DNA of 64,000 nucleotides, taken from the NCBI RefSeq assembly GCF_034006335.1, contig NZ_JAWDIQ010000002.1. The stretch is one strand, 5' to 3'. Position 1 is the first letter of the stretch, and every line of letters begins with the position of its first letter. This stretch comes from Paracerasibacillus soli. Lineage in GTDB: Bacteria > Bacillota > Bacilli > Bacillales > Amphibacillaceae. The notes under the pieces were generated by a model. The model did not search any database and was not told where the DNA came from. It saw only the letters and a program-made list of their open reading frames with translations. The translations under genes were made by a program, and so were the position numbers. Shown piece after piece: positions 45,432 through 54,960 of the stretch.

Positions 45432-45778
45432 ATTTGTGCATGTTCTTGTTGGTGAAATTGCAATGCATCTAAGATCATATCCAAAACTGGTTGGTGACTG
45501 TGTACAATTAATTTTTCCGCTTCCAGTTCTTTTACTAGCACGATAATTGTTTCTAACAGTACAGGTAAACTTGCGGCAACGTCTTGTGCAATATACATTT
45601 GCTTTAACCAATATTTATCCTTCTCTATGGAAGAGAGAACAAAGCAACCTTTAATTTCATCATTCATCTTCACTACATATCCTTCTTTTAGGAGGTGTTT
45701 CTGTTCTACATGTTGTGCGGTTTGTATAAATTGCTCCATTTCTTCTGTCGCAATATGTTTAGCAGCAATTAGTTTCAT
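45377..45778 (-). CDS. ywlB: YwlB family acetyltransferase-like protein
   Basis: A 133-residue protein whose place between spoIIR and ywlC corresponds to B. subtilis YwlB, a GNAT-like protein. KGCFVLSSIEKDKYWLKQMY resembles strands beta-4 of the fold, and LLETIIVLVKELEAEKLIVH a following helix and strand. A clear acetyl-CoA binding loop (R/QxxGxG/A) is not visible, so catalytic activity is doubtful. The ATG at 45778 lies seven bases after GAGGAG; a start five codons earlier is less likely. Intact. Confidence 0.72.
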   Translation of the reverse strand: MKLIAAKHIATEEMEQFIQTAQHVEQKHLLKEGYVVKMNDEIKGCFVLSSIEKDKYWLKQMYIAQDVAASLPVLLETIIVLVKELEAEKLIVHSHQPVLDMILDALQFHQQEHAQIVDKPMRKQGNWWAYEVS

Positions 45779-45877
45779 AGGCTCACTCCTCATTTAATAG
45801 ATTCTCTCTATGAATATATGCAGATTCATGATGACCTATACCTATTCTATTGAAATAGTTTTTCTTCATTAGAAAAA

Positions 45878-46492
45878 CTAACTAAATAAAGAACTAATCC
45901 AATCGAATAAGAAAAATTTGACTGTAACTTCTTCTTCCTCCACTTCTTCTGGTTCTTCTGTTTCTAAATCTGTACTCACATCTGCAACACTTGTCCCATT
46001 TGAAAAGTCTAGGAAACATAATGGTGGAAACAAAACGCACCACCAGTTGCTACCTTTTCCTTCTCCTATCGTTACTAACACTGCTTCATATTCACCAGCC
46101 GGATATAAATAGTTTCCATATATCTTCGCTGGGAATGTTACATTTTTATCATATTTTACATTGAAGTTTTCATTATTTTCCGCTTCTGCTAACGTTTCAC
46201 CAATAACTGCTTCTATTTTGGATAGATTTTCGCGAATTAAAGTTCGTGCATCTTGAATATCCGTCATATCCTGCACCCAGTTTGTAATTTCCTCATTCAC
46301 ACGGTCGCGCACTTTATGTTTCAAGTCTTGATCTAAATCTGTGTCACTATTTGCAAGAATACGTAGACGAATTGCCTCGTCTGGAATAACTTGGAACTCA
46401 AGTACTTCCTTTTTATTTGTAGATTGGCCAAATACTGGCATTGTAAAAAATAATATAATTGCTATAAATGTAAAAAATACTAGTTTTTTCAT
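45878..46492 (-). CDS. spoIIR: Stage II sporulation protein R, SpoIIR
   Basis: A 204-residue secreted signalling protein made in the forespore under sigma-F that triggers SpoIIGA to process pro-sigma-E in the mother cell. It has a signal peptide (MKKLVFFTFIAIILFFTMPV) and the conserved blocks AIRLRILANSDTDLDQDLKH, VRDRVNEEI, KIYGNYLYPAGEYEAVLVTI and GSNWWCVLFPPLCFLDFSNG near 147-166 with two cysteines. Intact. The region 46493-46843 downstream of prmC holds no feature I can support. Confidence 0.95.
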   Translation of the reverse strand: MKKLVFFTFIAIILFFTMPVFGQSTNKKEVLEFQVIPDEAIRLRILANSDTDLDQDLKHKVRDRVNEEITNWVQDMTDIQDARTLIRENLSKIEAVIGETLAEAENNENFNVKYDKNVTFPAKIYGNYLYPAGEYEAVLVTIGEGKGSNWWCVLFPPLCFLDFSNGTSVADVSTDLETEEPEEVEEEEVTVKFFLFDWISSLFS

Positions 46493-46843
46493 GATAAGTT
46501 TTCCCCTTCATCGCGTCGTTGTTCACAGTATGGACGGGACACTATCATTTTAAACTAGTATTCTAGTAATTAATTTTAAAATATAATTCGTAAATTTCAC
46601 TTGAAACTTTTGCACATCTCACTCGCTCTCATGATGAACGCCTCAGATGACGCAACCGCGTATTTTTCATCCACAACCTCTTCCCGAGATTCTTTTAGGC
46701 CCTTGCCTATCGAAGCAATATTTTTACACTAGGTGTACGATAAGTCACAGTATCCCATTTGATAAGTTCCTTTTCTTTAGTTGTTCGATAGGATGTGGTA
46801 AATGCCTTCATGCTTCCACGTCATGTATCAGTATATGGCCGCA

Positions 46844-47713
46844 TCACGTTGGAAATATCGCAGAGACAATTCGATCTTTTCTATTTATATCCTGGATCAC
46901 TTTTGCCTCACATTGTGGATAAGTTTGTAACAACATTGCTTTTACTGCTGCACCTTGTGTATAACCAATTTCAAATGCTACCATTCCACCTGGCAATAAA
47001 ACATCTTTTATTTGTGATGAAATTGTTCGATATGCGGCAAGGCCATGATCTGCAGCAAACAAAGCTAAAGCCGGTTCAAAGTTTTTCACTGTATCTGCTA
47101 ATGCATCTTCCTCTTCACGCGCAATATACGGTGGATTAGAAACAATGATATTTGCATGCCTTTGTTTTGCTATCATTGGGAGTAAAAAGTCACCTGTTAA
47201 AAAGCTAACATTTGCCCCTAACATGGCAGCATTTTCCTTTGCAACTGCAATTGCCTCTGTTGATATATCGATTGCAAAAATGTTTGCATCAGGTAACTCC
47301 AGGGCCAACGTAATTGCAATTGCACCACTACCTGTTCCTACATCTACAATTGTTATAGGTTCTTCCATTGATCCCATTTCTTTTACCTGTTGGATCACAT
47401 GATAGACAAGTTCTTCCGTTTCTGGCCGTGGAATAAGCACGTGTTCATTAACTCGGAACATCCGGCCATAAAACTCAGTGTTGCCAATTAAATGTTGCAC
47501 AGGTATCCCGGTTTTCGCATGTGCTTCAATGTCACTTTTAAATTGTTGAAAAACATCTGCAGAAATTGGTTCTTGCATATTAGCAAAAAATGCAGAACGC
47601 GACTGACCTGTGTGGTATTGTAAAAGCAGTTCCGCCACCATTTGTTCTCGATGATGTTCCGTTAAAAAAAGAGAAGCCCAGTTGAGGACTTCAAATTGTT
47701 TTTTACAAGTCAT
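46844..47713 (-). CDS. prmC: Release factor glutamine methyltransferase PrmC
   Basis: A 289-residue SAM-dependent enzyme that methylates the GGQ glutamine of release factors RF1 and RF2. It shows PVQHLIGNTEFYGRMFRVNE and HVLIPRPETEELVYHV near 90-106, the SAM motif ITIVDVGTGSGAIAITLALE near 120, and the catalytic NPPY in IIVSNPPYIAREEEDAL near 192. The ATG at 47713 is two bases beyond the prfA stop, so the pair is translationally coupled, as in most bacteria. Intact. Confidence 0.96.
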   Translation of the reverse strand: MTCKKQFEVLNWASLFLTEHHREQMVAELLLQYHTGQSRSAFFANMQEPISADVFQQFKSDIEAHAKTGIPVQHLIGNTEFYGRMFRVNEHVLIPRPETEELVYHVIQQVKEMGSMEEPITIVDVGTGSGAIAITLALELPDANIFAIDISTEAIAVAKENAAMLGANVSFLTGDFLLPMIAKQRHANIIVSNPPYIAREEEDALADTVKNFEPALALFAADHGLAAYRTISSQIKDVLLPGGMVAFEIGYTQGAAVKAMLLQTYPQCEAKVIQDINRKDRIVSAIFPT

Positions 47714-47715
47714 AT

Positions 47716-48786
47716 TTACTCACCAATATGTTCTAATTTTTTCGTCTGTTCTTCTACAAGTAAAGCATCAACAATTTCGTCCATTTTTCCTTCGAGGATT
47801 TGATCTAGTTTTTGAATGGTTAATCCAATTCGATGATCTGTTACACGATTTTGTGGAAAATTATACGTACGGATTCGTTCAGAACGATCCCCTGTACCAA
47901 CTGCTGATTTACGCGTTTCATCATATTCTGCTTGTGCTTCTTGTTGAAACTTATCATAGATACGTGCGCGCAATACTTTCATCGCCTTTTCCTTGTTTTT
48001 AATTTGTGATTTCTCATCTTGACAAGAAACAACGATTCCCGTTGGCACGTGTGTTAAACGGACTGCTGACATCGTCGTGTTCACACTTTGCCCACCTGGC
48101 CCACTTGAGGCAAATGTGTCTACGCGAATATCTTTTTCATGAATATCAATTTCTACTTCTTCGGCTTCTGGTAAAACTGCAACAGTTGCGGTTGATGTAT
48201 GAATGCGGCCACCTGATTCCGTTTCCGGTACACGTTGCACACGGTGTGCACCATTTTCGTATTTTAATCGGGAATAAGCACCGTTTCCATTGATCATAAA
48301 AATAATTTCTTTATATCCACCAACACCAGTAGAGTGAGAATCCATTACCTCAGTCTTCCAACCTTGTGCTTCCGCATAGCGGGAATACATCCGGTACAAA
48401 TCACCAGCAAATAGCGCTGCTTCATCCCCACCAGCTGCGCCACGAATTTCCATAATAACGTTTTTGTCGTCATTTGGATCTTTTGGCAACAAGAGAATTT
48501 TTAAGTTTTCTTCTAGCTCTGCTTTATTGTCTGCGAGCTCATCAATCTCAGCTTTTACCATGTCATACATATCTTCATCAAGATCATCTTCTAACATTTC
48601 TTTCGCGTCTTTTAATTCACTCGTTACATTTTTATATTGCTGATATACTTGAACAACATCCGCTAAATCCGATTGTTCTTTTGAATATTCACGAAGCTTT
48701 TTCGTATCACTAATTACATCTGGGTCACTCAATAATTCATTCAACTTATGATATCGATCTTCTAACGATTGTAATCGATCTAACAT
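47716..48786 (-). CDS. prfA: Peptide chain release factor 1
   Basis: A 356-residue release factor reading UAA and UAG stops. It begins MLDRLQSLEDRYHKLNELL. The GGQ motif is SSGPGGQSVNTTMSAVRLTH near 229 and the anticodon-like PxT region is PEAEEVEIDIHEK upstream of it in the expected neighbourhood; RTYNFPQNRVTDHRIGLTI is close to the C-terminus. ATG at 48786 follows GTGAGGTGAACGTA. Intact. Upstream, 48787-49181 separates it from a divergent gene and holds no feature I can support. Confidence 0.96.
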   Translation of the reverse strand: MLDRLQSLEDRYHKLNELLSDPDVISDTKKLREYSKEQSDLADVVQVYQQYKNVTSELKDAKEMLEDDLDEDMYDMVKAEIDELADNKAELEENLKILLLPKDPNDDKNVIMEIRGAAGGDEAALFAGDLYRMYSRYAEAQGWKTEVMDSHSTGVGGYKEIIFMINGNGAYSRLKYENGAHRVQRVPETESGGRIHTSTATVAVLPEAEEVEIDIHEKDIRVDTFASSGPGGQSVNTTMSAVRLTHVPTGIVVSCQDEKSQIKNKEKAMKVLRARIYDKFQQEAQAEYDETRKSAVGTGDRSERIRTYNFPQNRVTDHRIGLTIQKLDQILEGKMDEIVDALLVEEQTKKLEHIGE

Positions 48787-49181
48787 TACGTTCACCTCAC
48801 TAAAAACTAACATTCTAATTATAGTATACAACATCTTGCTGGTCAAAATTTGCCGAAAACGCACTTGATAATGATTTATTGTAGATTTACTGTCAATAGG
48901 ACCCTCACTGCCAAAAGTCAACGGAATATAAAATGATAAGTGGGAGATAAACTATCAGTAAAGCCAGATACGTCGTTTCACTAACCATCTGCGTAGAGAA
49001 TGAAAAAAAGCTACTGATTGAAGTGTCACGATATATCGTAATCCCATGTACTATTAAGTTAACCATCGTAGACACAATCTATCATGAAAACTGTCCTCGC
49101 TACAACATGCAGGTGCAACGACTTCAATTCTTTATATTTCCATATTATAATGAGTGGTAATCATTTTTTAGGAGAATGGAT

Positions 49182-50227
49182 ATGACTAATGTATACAGTG
49201 ACTTGATTCAATTTAGCGGAACCCATTATGATTTCGGTTTTCTACAAGGTGAACGACTGAAGGATTCCTTTATCTTACCTAATCGCCGAAAACAATGGGG
49301 ACCTAAACCATATCATTTTATTATTGATGAAAAGGTTTTTGAACAAGTGATAAAACAATTTGCACCGGGTATTTGGGATGAAATACACGGTTTAGCTAGT
49401 GCACTTAAATGGCCAGTAAAAGATGCCATCAGGGAATTTGGTGGTTACTATTTAGAATATGGGAGAAGTGGTTGTTCCATTTTCACAGGGAAAATTATAT
49501 GGTTCGTAATTATGATAACCATCCCCATTCCTATGAAGGTCGATATGTACTCTTTAACCCGACTGATCAAGGTTACGCTACGATTGGACCGTCCATGCAA
49601 ATTACTGGGCGAACTGATGGCTTAAATGAAATGGGATTGGCGATGGGTTACAATTTCACGAACCGTAAACATGCAGGAGATGGATTTATGTGTAATATGG
49701 TTGGGCGCATTATTTTAGAAGTATGTGCCAATATTGATGAAGCGATTTCTCTGTTAAAAGAATTACCACATCGGCACTCGTTTAGTTATGTATTAATAGA
49801 TAAAACTGGAAAGTCTGTTGTTGTTGAAGCATCACCACGTAAGGTCATAACGCGTGAAGCAAATGTGTGCACCAATCACTTTCAAACATTAACAGAAGAA
49901 AATCGCTTTCAAATGGATGACTCCTTACGACGTGAAAAGTCGATTGAAAATATTAGTCGCACTGTATCACATCCATATGAAGCATTCCGTATGATGAATG
50001 ATGCCAATCAAGGGATCTTTTCCTCAAAATATGCTGCTTGGGCTGGTACACTCCACACCGCACTTTACATACCAAATGAACGAAGGGTAGGTTTTACATT
50101 AGGCAACAATCAAAAACCGCTCATGATTGATTTTGGCAAATGGCTAAACGGAGACGATCTCCATATTACTCGGATTAAAGGGTCAATACCTACCACATCT
50201 TCATTTGTTAATATGGTGGAATTATGA
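49182..50227 (+). CDS. C45-family (acyl-CoA:6-APA acyltransferase-like) hydrolase (frameshifted)
   Basis: The only clear plus-strand gene, about 348 residues after repair. It resembles NTN hydrolases of peptidase family C45: an N-terminal helical part with YDFGFLQGERLKDSF, then EYGRSGCSIFTG, where the cysteine after glycine (about residue 97) would become the N-terminal nucleophile after self-cleavage, NYMVRNYDNHPHSYEGRY, ITGRTDGLNEMGLAMGYNF and VVVEASPRKVITREANVCTN. GGG at 49489-49491 should be GGGG; as written the frame leaves after FTGK. The ATG at 49182 lies seven bases after AGGAG. Substrate unknown; amide or acyl-homoserine-type hydrolysis is possible. Confidence 0.82.
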
Positions 50228-50366
50228 TGTTTCGTAAGCTTTTAATTTAAAGCACAACATTTTCAAACTGGATAGAAGTATGATGAAAGACGTTTTACCA
50301 TGAAATATACCCTTTCTATGAAGCCTCATCATAGTCTGTTCATCATTTTCCCTTAACCCCCGCTGC

Positions 50367-50394
50367 CAATAAAAAAGAGCACAATCATTGTGCC
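50367..50394 (-). terminator. Terminator of the tdk fragment (copy 1)
   Basis: On the minus strand GGGCACAATGATTGTGCTC folds into an eight-pair hairpin followed by TTTTTTATT. It is identical in the second copy. Confidence 0.85.
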
Positions 50395-50395
50395 C

Positions 50396-50757
50396 TTATC
50401 TTGCATATCTTATTAGTTTATGAACTTTTTTTACTTTAGGTTTATTGGGAACTTCATGATGGTGACGACAACGAGGTTCATACGATTCTGATGCACCAAC
50501 TAAAATAATTGGATCGTCATAAGAGGCTGGTTTCTCATTGATGAGTCGTTGTGTACGGCTTGCAGGTGATCCGCAAACAGGACAAATCGCATTTAGTTTT
50601 GTCACCGATTCTGCAAGTGCCATTAATTGAGGCATTGGGCCAAATGGTTCCCGCGGAAGTCTGTATCAAGCCCAGCAGCAATCACACGTACGCCGCTATT
50701 CGCTAACTCGTCGATAACTTGGATAATATTTTCATCAAAGAATTGTACCTCATCAAT
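50396..50757 (-). pseudogene. tdk: Truncated thymidine kinase copy
   Basis: The C-terminal two thirds of tdk, from QFFDENIIQVIDELANSG to the stop codon, without start, P-loop or promoter. The zinc-site cysteines (CPVCGSPASRTQRLI) and CRHHHEVPNKPK are kept. One G is missing at 50650-50652, the same place as in the full-length copy. It is a product of the 508-bp duplication and cannot make an active enzyme. Confidence 0.92.
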
Positions 50758-50910
50758 TTAGTTCCCTATAATATGTTCATGATTGTGTATACGCTTGTGT
50801 TCTAATTGGTGACTGGAATAACTAAATTAAAGTTCGGTTCTTTTTCATTTTATTTACTTTTCATTTTGAATTTGCATTTTAGATTGGAAATATGAATAAA
50901 CTAGATTCAA

Positions 50911-51447
50911 TTATTTTAAAACAGTGATAAATTGTTTTTCTTCAAGCTGAATCATCTGACTTAATTCATTTAGACTTGAAAAAGTTAAATACTTTCCGAA
51001 CTGACATGTTGAAAGGTTAATTTTTATGTCTAGCTGTTCATTCTTATCATCTTGTTCCTCCCCATCCCAACAAGAATAAACCTCTGCATACTGCCCTTCC
51101 GCTAAATGATCATTGATATATTCGAAAAGTGCATAGATACCTCTTCTATGACAAGCATCTTGTGTATCGTAGAAGTAACCTTCAAATTCGTAAATATAAG
51201 GATTAGAAAACTTAGTTTTAAGAATTTGTTTCAAATCATGATTTAGTTCAGAAATAAAAACACCATAAAAATCTTCTTCTTTTTCATAATGAATCACATA
51301 TTGTTCATCTGTGTTTGATTGTTTTTTCTTATCTCTTTTTCTATTTCTTTCTGCATTCAAATCTGAAAGTTTTATTTTAGTTGGCTTCATTCCAAATTCT
51401 CCAACTGGTATCTCATGTGGAGCTGCGATGAAATGCTTTAAAGACAT
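50911..51447 (-). CDS. Hypothetical protein, possible immunity-type
   Basis: A 178-residue soluble, acidic protein beginning MSLKHFIAAPHEIPVGEFGM, with a Lys/Arg-rich patch (NAERNRKRDKKKQSN) followed by an alpha/beta region containing YEFEGYFYDTQDACHRRGIY and EVYSCWDGEEQDDKNEQLDI. No signal peptide or membrane helix. I do not recognise the family with certainty; size, charge and its place with another small orphan in an inserted segment resemble immunity proteins of polymorphic-toxin cassettes, which is speculative. The ATG at 51447 follows AAAGGAGATAAGTAA. Confidence 0.6.
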   Translation of the reverse strand: MSLKHFIAAPHEIPVGEFGMKPTKIKLSDLNAERNRKRDKKKQSNTDEQYVIHYEKEEDFYGVFISELNHDLKQILKTKFSNPYIYEFEGYFYDTQDACHRRGIYALFEYINDHLAEGQYAEVYSCWDGEEQDDKNEQLDIKINLSTCQFGKYLTFSSLNELSQMIQLEEKQFITVLK

Positions 51448-51637
51448 TTACTTATCTCCTTTCTTATATATCATTAATTTTATTAGTAATTACTGATTTT
51501 AATAAAGTACTTGAGTTAAGTTTACTTCAAGTTTTTAACCCAAGAATACTTGCTGCTTACCAAAAATAATTATTTAGCATAAAATAATCCAATTCACTAA
51601 ACAATCACAGCATATATCTTTAATTTCAAAGATTATA

Positions 51638-51671
51638 TAAAAGACCATTTCAGGTGAGAAATGGTCTTTTA
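51638..51671 (-). terminator. Terminator of the truncated orphan gene
   Basis: AAAAGACCATTTC and GAAATGGTCTTTT form a perfect 13-pair stem with a six-base loop, followed by an A/T-rich run on both strands. It lies 37 bases past the stop codon of the gene starting at 52098. Confidence 0.9.
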
Positions 51672-51708
51672 AAGAAGGTATTTTCTTCAATTCCTTCATA
51701 GTTTCATA

Positions 51709-52098
51709 TTATTCATCTTCTTCTATTGTAGCATCTATTCCATTTATATTCATAATCTCCCCGACTTCCCACTTCTTTGGAAATATATAACATTCCCTTT
51801 CATGACTGCTTGTTGCCAACCAAACCTCACCATTTATAAAGAAAGATAAGTCTTCCGGATGATTAGGCATCTCCCAATCATATAAAGAATTAACAGTTTC
51901 TTTAATAATTCTTTTAACATTCTCGTCTTTAGTATGGTAATAATACACCTTGGCCGTTTGCCCTTCATCTAAAATGGTACTTGCCCATTCAGATTCTTCT
52001 TTCATTGTAACTAATGCAGAATCAATTTTATTTAGGAATTTATCAAAACTCTTTAGAGAACCCATATCTTTTCTAAAAACCAAATGAAACAAAAGCAC
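51709..52098 (-). CDS. Hypothetical protein, 5' end cut by the tdk repeat
   Basis: Up to 129 residues, soluble and acidic, with FDKFLNKIDSALVTMKEESE, NVKRIIKETVNSLYDWEMP, EDLSFFINGEVWLATSSHER and CYIFPKKWEVGEIMNINGID. The frame reaches into the direct repeat (junction at 52092), so its nominal GTG at 52098 comes from repeat sequence, and no ribosome binding site precedes it or the internal ATG at 52065. The natural N-terminus has probably been removed by the recombination that created the duplication. Family not recognised. Confidence 0.55.
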   Translation of the reverse strand: MLLFHLVFRKDMGSLKSFDKFLNKIDSALVTMKEESEWASTILDEGQTAKVYYYHTKDENVKRIIKETVNSLYDWEMPNHPEDLSFFINGEVWLATSSHERECYIFPKKWEVGEIMNINGIDATIEEDE

Positions 52099-52599
52099 AA
52101 CATTTTCAAACTGGATAGAAGTATGATGAAAGACGTTTTTCCATGAATTATGCCCTTTCTATGAAGCCTCATCATAGTCTGTTCATCATTTTCCCTTAAC
52201 CCTCGCTGCCAATAAAAAAGAGCACAATCATTGTGCCCTTATCTTGCATATCTTATTAGTTTATGAACTTTTTTTACTTTAGGTTTATTGGGAACTTCAT
52301 GATGGTGACGACAACGAGGTTCATACGATTCTGATGCACCAACTAAAATAATTGGATCGTCATAAGAGGCTGGTTTCTCATTGATGAGTCGTTGTGTACG
52401 GCTTGCGGGTGATCCGCAAACAGGACAAATCGCATTTAGCTTTGTCACCGATTCTGCAAGTGCCATTAATTGGGCATTGGACCAAATGGCTCCCGCGGAA
52501 GTCTGTATCAAGCCCAGCAGCAATCACACGTACGCCACTATTTGCTAATTCGTCGATAACTTGGATAATATTTTCATCAAAGAATTGTACCTCGTCAAT
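52092..52599. repeat. Direct repeat copy 2 (3' part of the full-length tdk)
   Basis: The second copy of the roughly 508-bp repeat, differing from copy 1 at about 13 positions and one indel. Here the homology continues uninterrupted into the 5' half of tdk, so this is the ancestral location. Confidence 0.93.
52210..52238 (-). terminator. Terminator of tdk
   Basis: GGGCACAATGATTGTGCTC on the minus strand forms an eight-pair hairpin followed by TTTTTTATT, starting right at the tdk stop codon. Confidence 0.88.
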
Positions 52600-52857
52600 G
52601 CCGACAACGTCCACTTTATCTTCCATTCGTTCCAATATATCCATGGAATTGCAAATAGGTTCTGCGATAACTGATGTGCCATTATGAGAGACGATTGCCT
52701 CATCTGCGTAGCGATTATCGATGGCTGGCTTAAATACTTTTACAGTTAATTTGCCATATGTTGCGCGGCGAATACGACGGATTAATTCCTCAGATTTACC
52801 TGAAAACATACTTCCACAAATTACTTCTACCCAACCACTTTGCTTCATTACATACAT
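52239..52857 (-). CDS. tdk: Thymidine kinase (two frameshifts)
   Basis: About 206 residues after repair. It phosphorylates thymidine to dTMP. It begins MYVMKQSGWVEVICGSMFSG with the P-loop GSMFSGKSEELIRR, then KPAIDNRY, VVGIDEVQFFDENI near 90, AAGLDTDFRGEPFGPMPQL after repair, and zinc cysteines CPVCGSPASRTQRL. Runs at 52492-52494 and 52472-52474 are each one base short, shifting the frame after DFRG and again before QLMALAES. Placed between prfA and rpmE as in related genera. Confidence 0.9.
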
Positions 52858-53000
52858 AAAGAAGGTACTCCCTTCATCAATTTTTCGATATGTACTTGTC
52901 CTAGTTTACCATAAAATCGGACAAGAACAACTGTAAACTAATATTTATATGATGCCCATTTTTTCATGTGATACATATGGGAATGTCCGTATAATATTGC

Positions 53001-53050
53001 GAAAAAAAACATAAAGAACAGGCAAATGCCGAACATTGCCTGTTCTTTAT
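53001..53050 (-). terminator. Terminator of rpmE2
   Basis: AATAAAGAACAGGCAA and TTGCCTGTTCTTTAT form a 15-pair stem followed by GTTTTTTTTCG on the minus strand. Confidence 0.93.
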
Positions 53051-53110
53051 TAAATAATAGAAAAGCTTATCGTACGAGACTAAGCTGCCTGAAGGGCACT
53101 CGTCACTTTC

Positions 53111-53356
53111 CTACTGTAAGTTATATTTCTTCTTGAATCGGTCGACACGTCCACCGACTTTGTCTGCTTTTTGTTTACCAGTGTAGAATGGGTGTGATGC
53201 AGAGCTAATCTCCACACGAATTAATGGGTATGTGTTCCCGTCTTCCCATTCAATTGTTTCATCAGAATGTTTTGTTGATCCACTCAAAAATTTGTAATCT
53301 GAGCTTGTATCAAGGAAAACAACTTTTTTGTATTCTGGATGAATATCCTTTTTCAT
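53111..53356 (-). CDS. rpmE2: Ribosomal protein L31, type B (zinc-free)
   Basis: An 81-residue L31 beginning MKKDIHPEYKKVVFLDTSSD. The CxxC zinc-ribbon cysteines of type A L31 are absent, and TIEWEDGNTYPLIRVEISSA and HPFYTGKQKADKVGGRVDRF identify the C-minus type B form, like B. subtilis YtiA. In B. subtilis the rho-adjacent gene is the zinc-containing type A; here the rho-linked copy is type B, as I recall in staphylococci. ATG follows AAAAGGAG. Intact. Confidence 0.95.
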   Translation of the reverse strand: MKKDIHPEYKKVVFLDTSSDYKFLSGSTKHSDETIEWEDGNTYPLIRVEISSASHPFYTGKQKADKVGGRVDRFKKKYNLQ

Positions 53357-53525
53357 GTCTTTCCACTCCTTTTTGCCCTGAGTCTTCTGAAACAGAGTTA
53401 TTGTAAAGAGCCGTATTAGGTAGTTACCTTATTCTAAACTCACGTTAAAATTATATCAGTGTGTCCAACCGTTTGCAATAGTTATCGGTTGTTTTTTTGA
53501 AATTAGTTTTTTCAACATGCACTGC

Positions 53526-54815
53526 TTATCGCGTACGTTTTGTGCCACCACTACGGCGTTTCATTTCCTCATCCATCATTTGTAAAAATTCTGTGTTAGA
53601 CTCCGTCGCTTTTAATCTTCTTAAGAAGCGTTCCAAAAAGTCTGAGGAGTCTTGCATTGTTTTTCGAATTGCCCACATTTTTTCAAGATGATATTTATCA
53701 ACAAGCAATTCTTCTTTTCTCGTCCAAGAAGCGCAAAATGTCGATAGCTGGAAAGATTCTTCTTTCAGCAAGATGACGATCTAGATGTAACTCCATATTT
53801 CCAGTTCCTTTAAACTCTTCATAAATAACATCGTCCATTCGAGAACCAGTATCAACAAGTGCTGTCGCTAAAATCGTAAAACTTCCGCCTTCTTCAATAT
53901 TTCTAGCTGCTCCAAAGAACCGCTTTGGACGATGGAATGCTGCTGGGTCGATACCACCAGATAATGTTCGTCCGCTAGGTGGAATCACTAAGTTATATGC
54001 ACGTGCTAACCGTGTGATACTATCCATTAACACGATAACATCGCGCTTATGTTCTACAAGGCGCATTGCACGTTCTAATACGAGTTCCGACACTTTAATA
54101 TGACTTTCAGGTAATTCATCAAAAGTAGAACTAACTACATCTACATCGGGATGGACCGAGCGTTCAATATCCGTTACTTCCTCAGGGCGTTCATCTACTA
54201 ATAAAATGATTAGTTTTGCCTCTGGGTGATTTACGGAAATACTGTTTGCAATTTCTTTTAAGAGCATCGTTTTCCCAGCCTTTGGAGGGGCAACAATAAG
54301 TCCACGTTGACCAAAGCCAACTGGCGTCATCAAATCCATAATACGTGTAGACAATTTATTTGATGTTGTTTCTAACTTAATAAAACGGTCCGGATATAGT
54401 GCGGTTAAGGCAGGAAAATGTACCCGTTCTTTCGCTGTCTCTGATCATCTCCATTTACAGCATCAACGTGTAACAAACCAAAATAACGTTCATTTTCTTT
54501 AGGTGGGCGTACTTTACCAGATACTTTGTCACCATTTCGTAAATCAAAACGCCGTATTTGTGAAGCAGATATGTATATATCTTCCGCACTTGGTGAGTAA
54601 TTAATCGGTCGCAGGAACCCAAATCCTTCTGATGGAATAATTTCCAATATGCCATCCATAAAGGAATAGCCATCTTTTTCTGCTTGTGCTTTTAATATTG
54701 AAAAAATCAACTCACGTTTTGTTAATTTTGCATAATAAGAAACTTTATATTCTCGAGCTAACGTGTAAATTTCCTTTAACGTTAATTCTTCTAATTGTGA
54801 AATTGTTAAGGACAA
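53526..54815 (-). CDS. rho: Transcription termination factor Rho (two frameshifts)
   Basis: About 429 residues after repair. The N-terminal domain (SQLEELTLKEIYTLAREYKV) and the RNA-binding OSB fold with IIPSEGFGFLRPINYSPSAE are followed by the ATPase with Walker A APPKAGKTMLLKEIA, Walker B VIVLMDSITRLARAYN, Q-loop SGRTLSGGIDP and the R-loop region GSFTILATALVDTGSRMDDV. One C is missing near 54443 (GDDPETAKERVHFPAL expected) and one base is extra near 53726-53731 (ILRSWTRKEELL). The middle 700 bases therefore read in another frame. Start ATG at 54815 follows AAGG weakly. Confidence 0.92.
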
Positions 54816-54952
54816 TCAAATCACCACACCTAGTATATTTTTTAAATAAGAAAGAAGATTACAAATGATAATGGCATATTTTTATTGATGGTTTTTTCAC
54901 TTCTTTAGTAGTGTATGCTTGTAAAAAATGAAGAGTTTCGAAGCTAGAATGG

Positions 54953-54960
54953 AAGTTTTC
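54953..54960. repeat. Target-site duplication, left copy
   Basis: AAGTTTTC at 54953-54960 is repeated exactly at 56490-56497, on either side of the insertion sequence. Eight bases is the duplication length of ISL3 elements. Confidence 0.93.

Larger units (their letters stand above)
50249..50757. repeat. Direct repeat copy 1 (tdk 3' end and terminator)
   Basis: This 509-bp stretch is about 97% identical to 52092-52599. It contains the last 120 or so codons of tdk, the tdk terminator and about 120 bases beyond it. At 50758 the sequence departs from tdk. The repeats flank two genes absent from the usual tdk neighbourhood. Confidence 0.93.
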
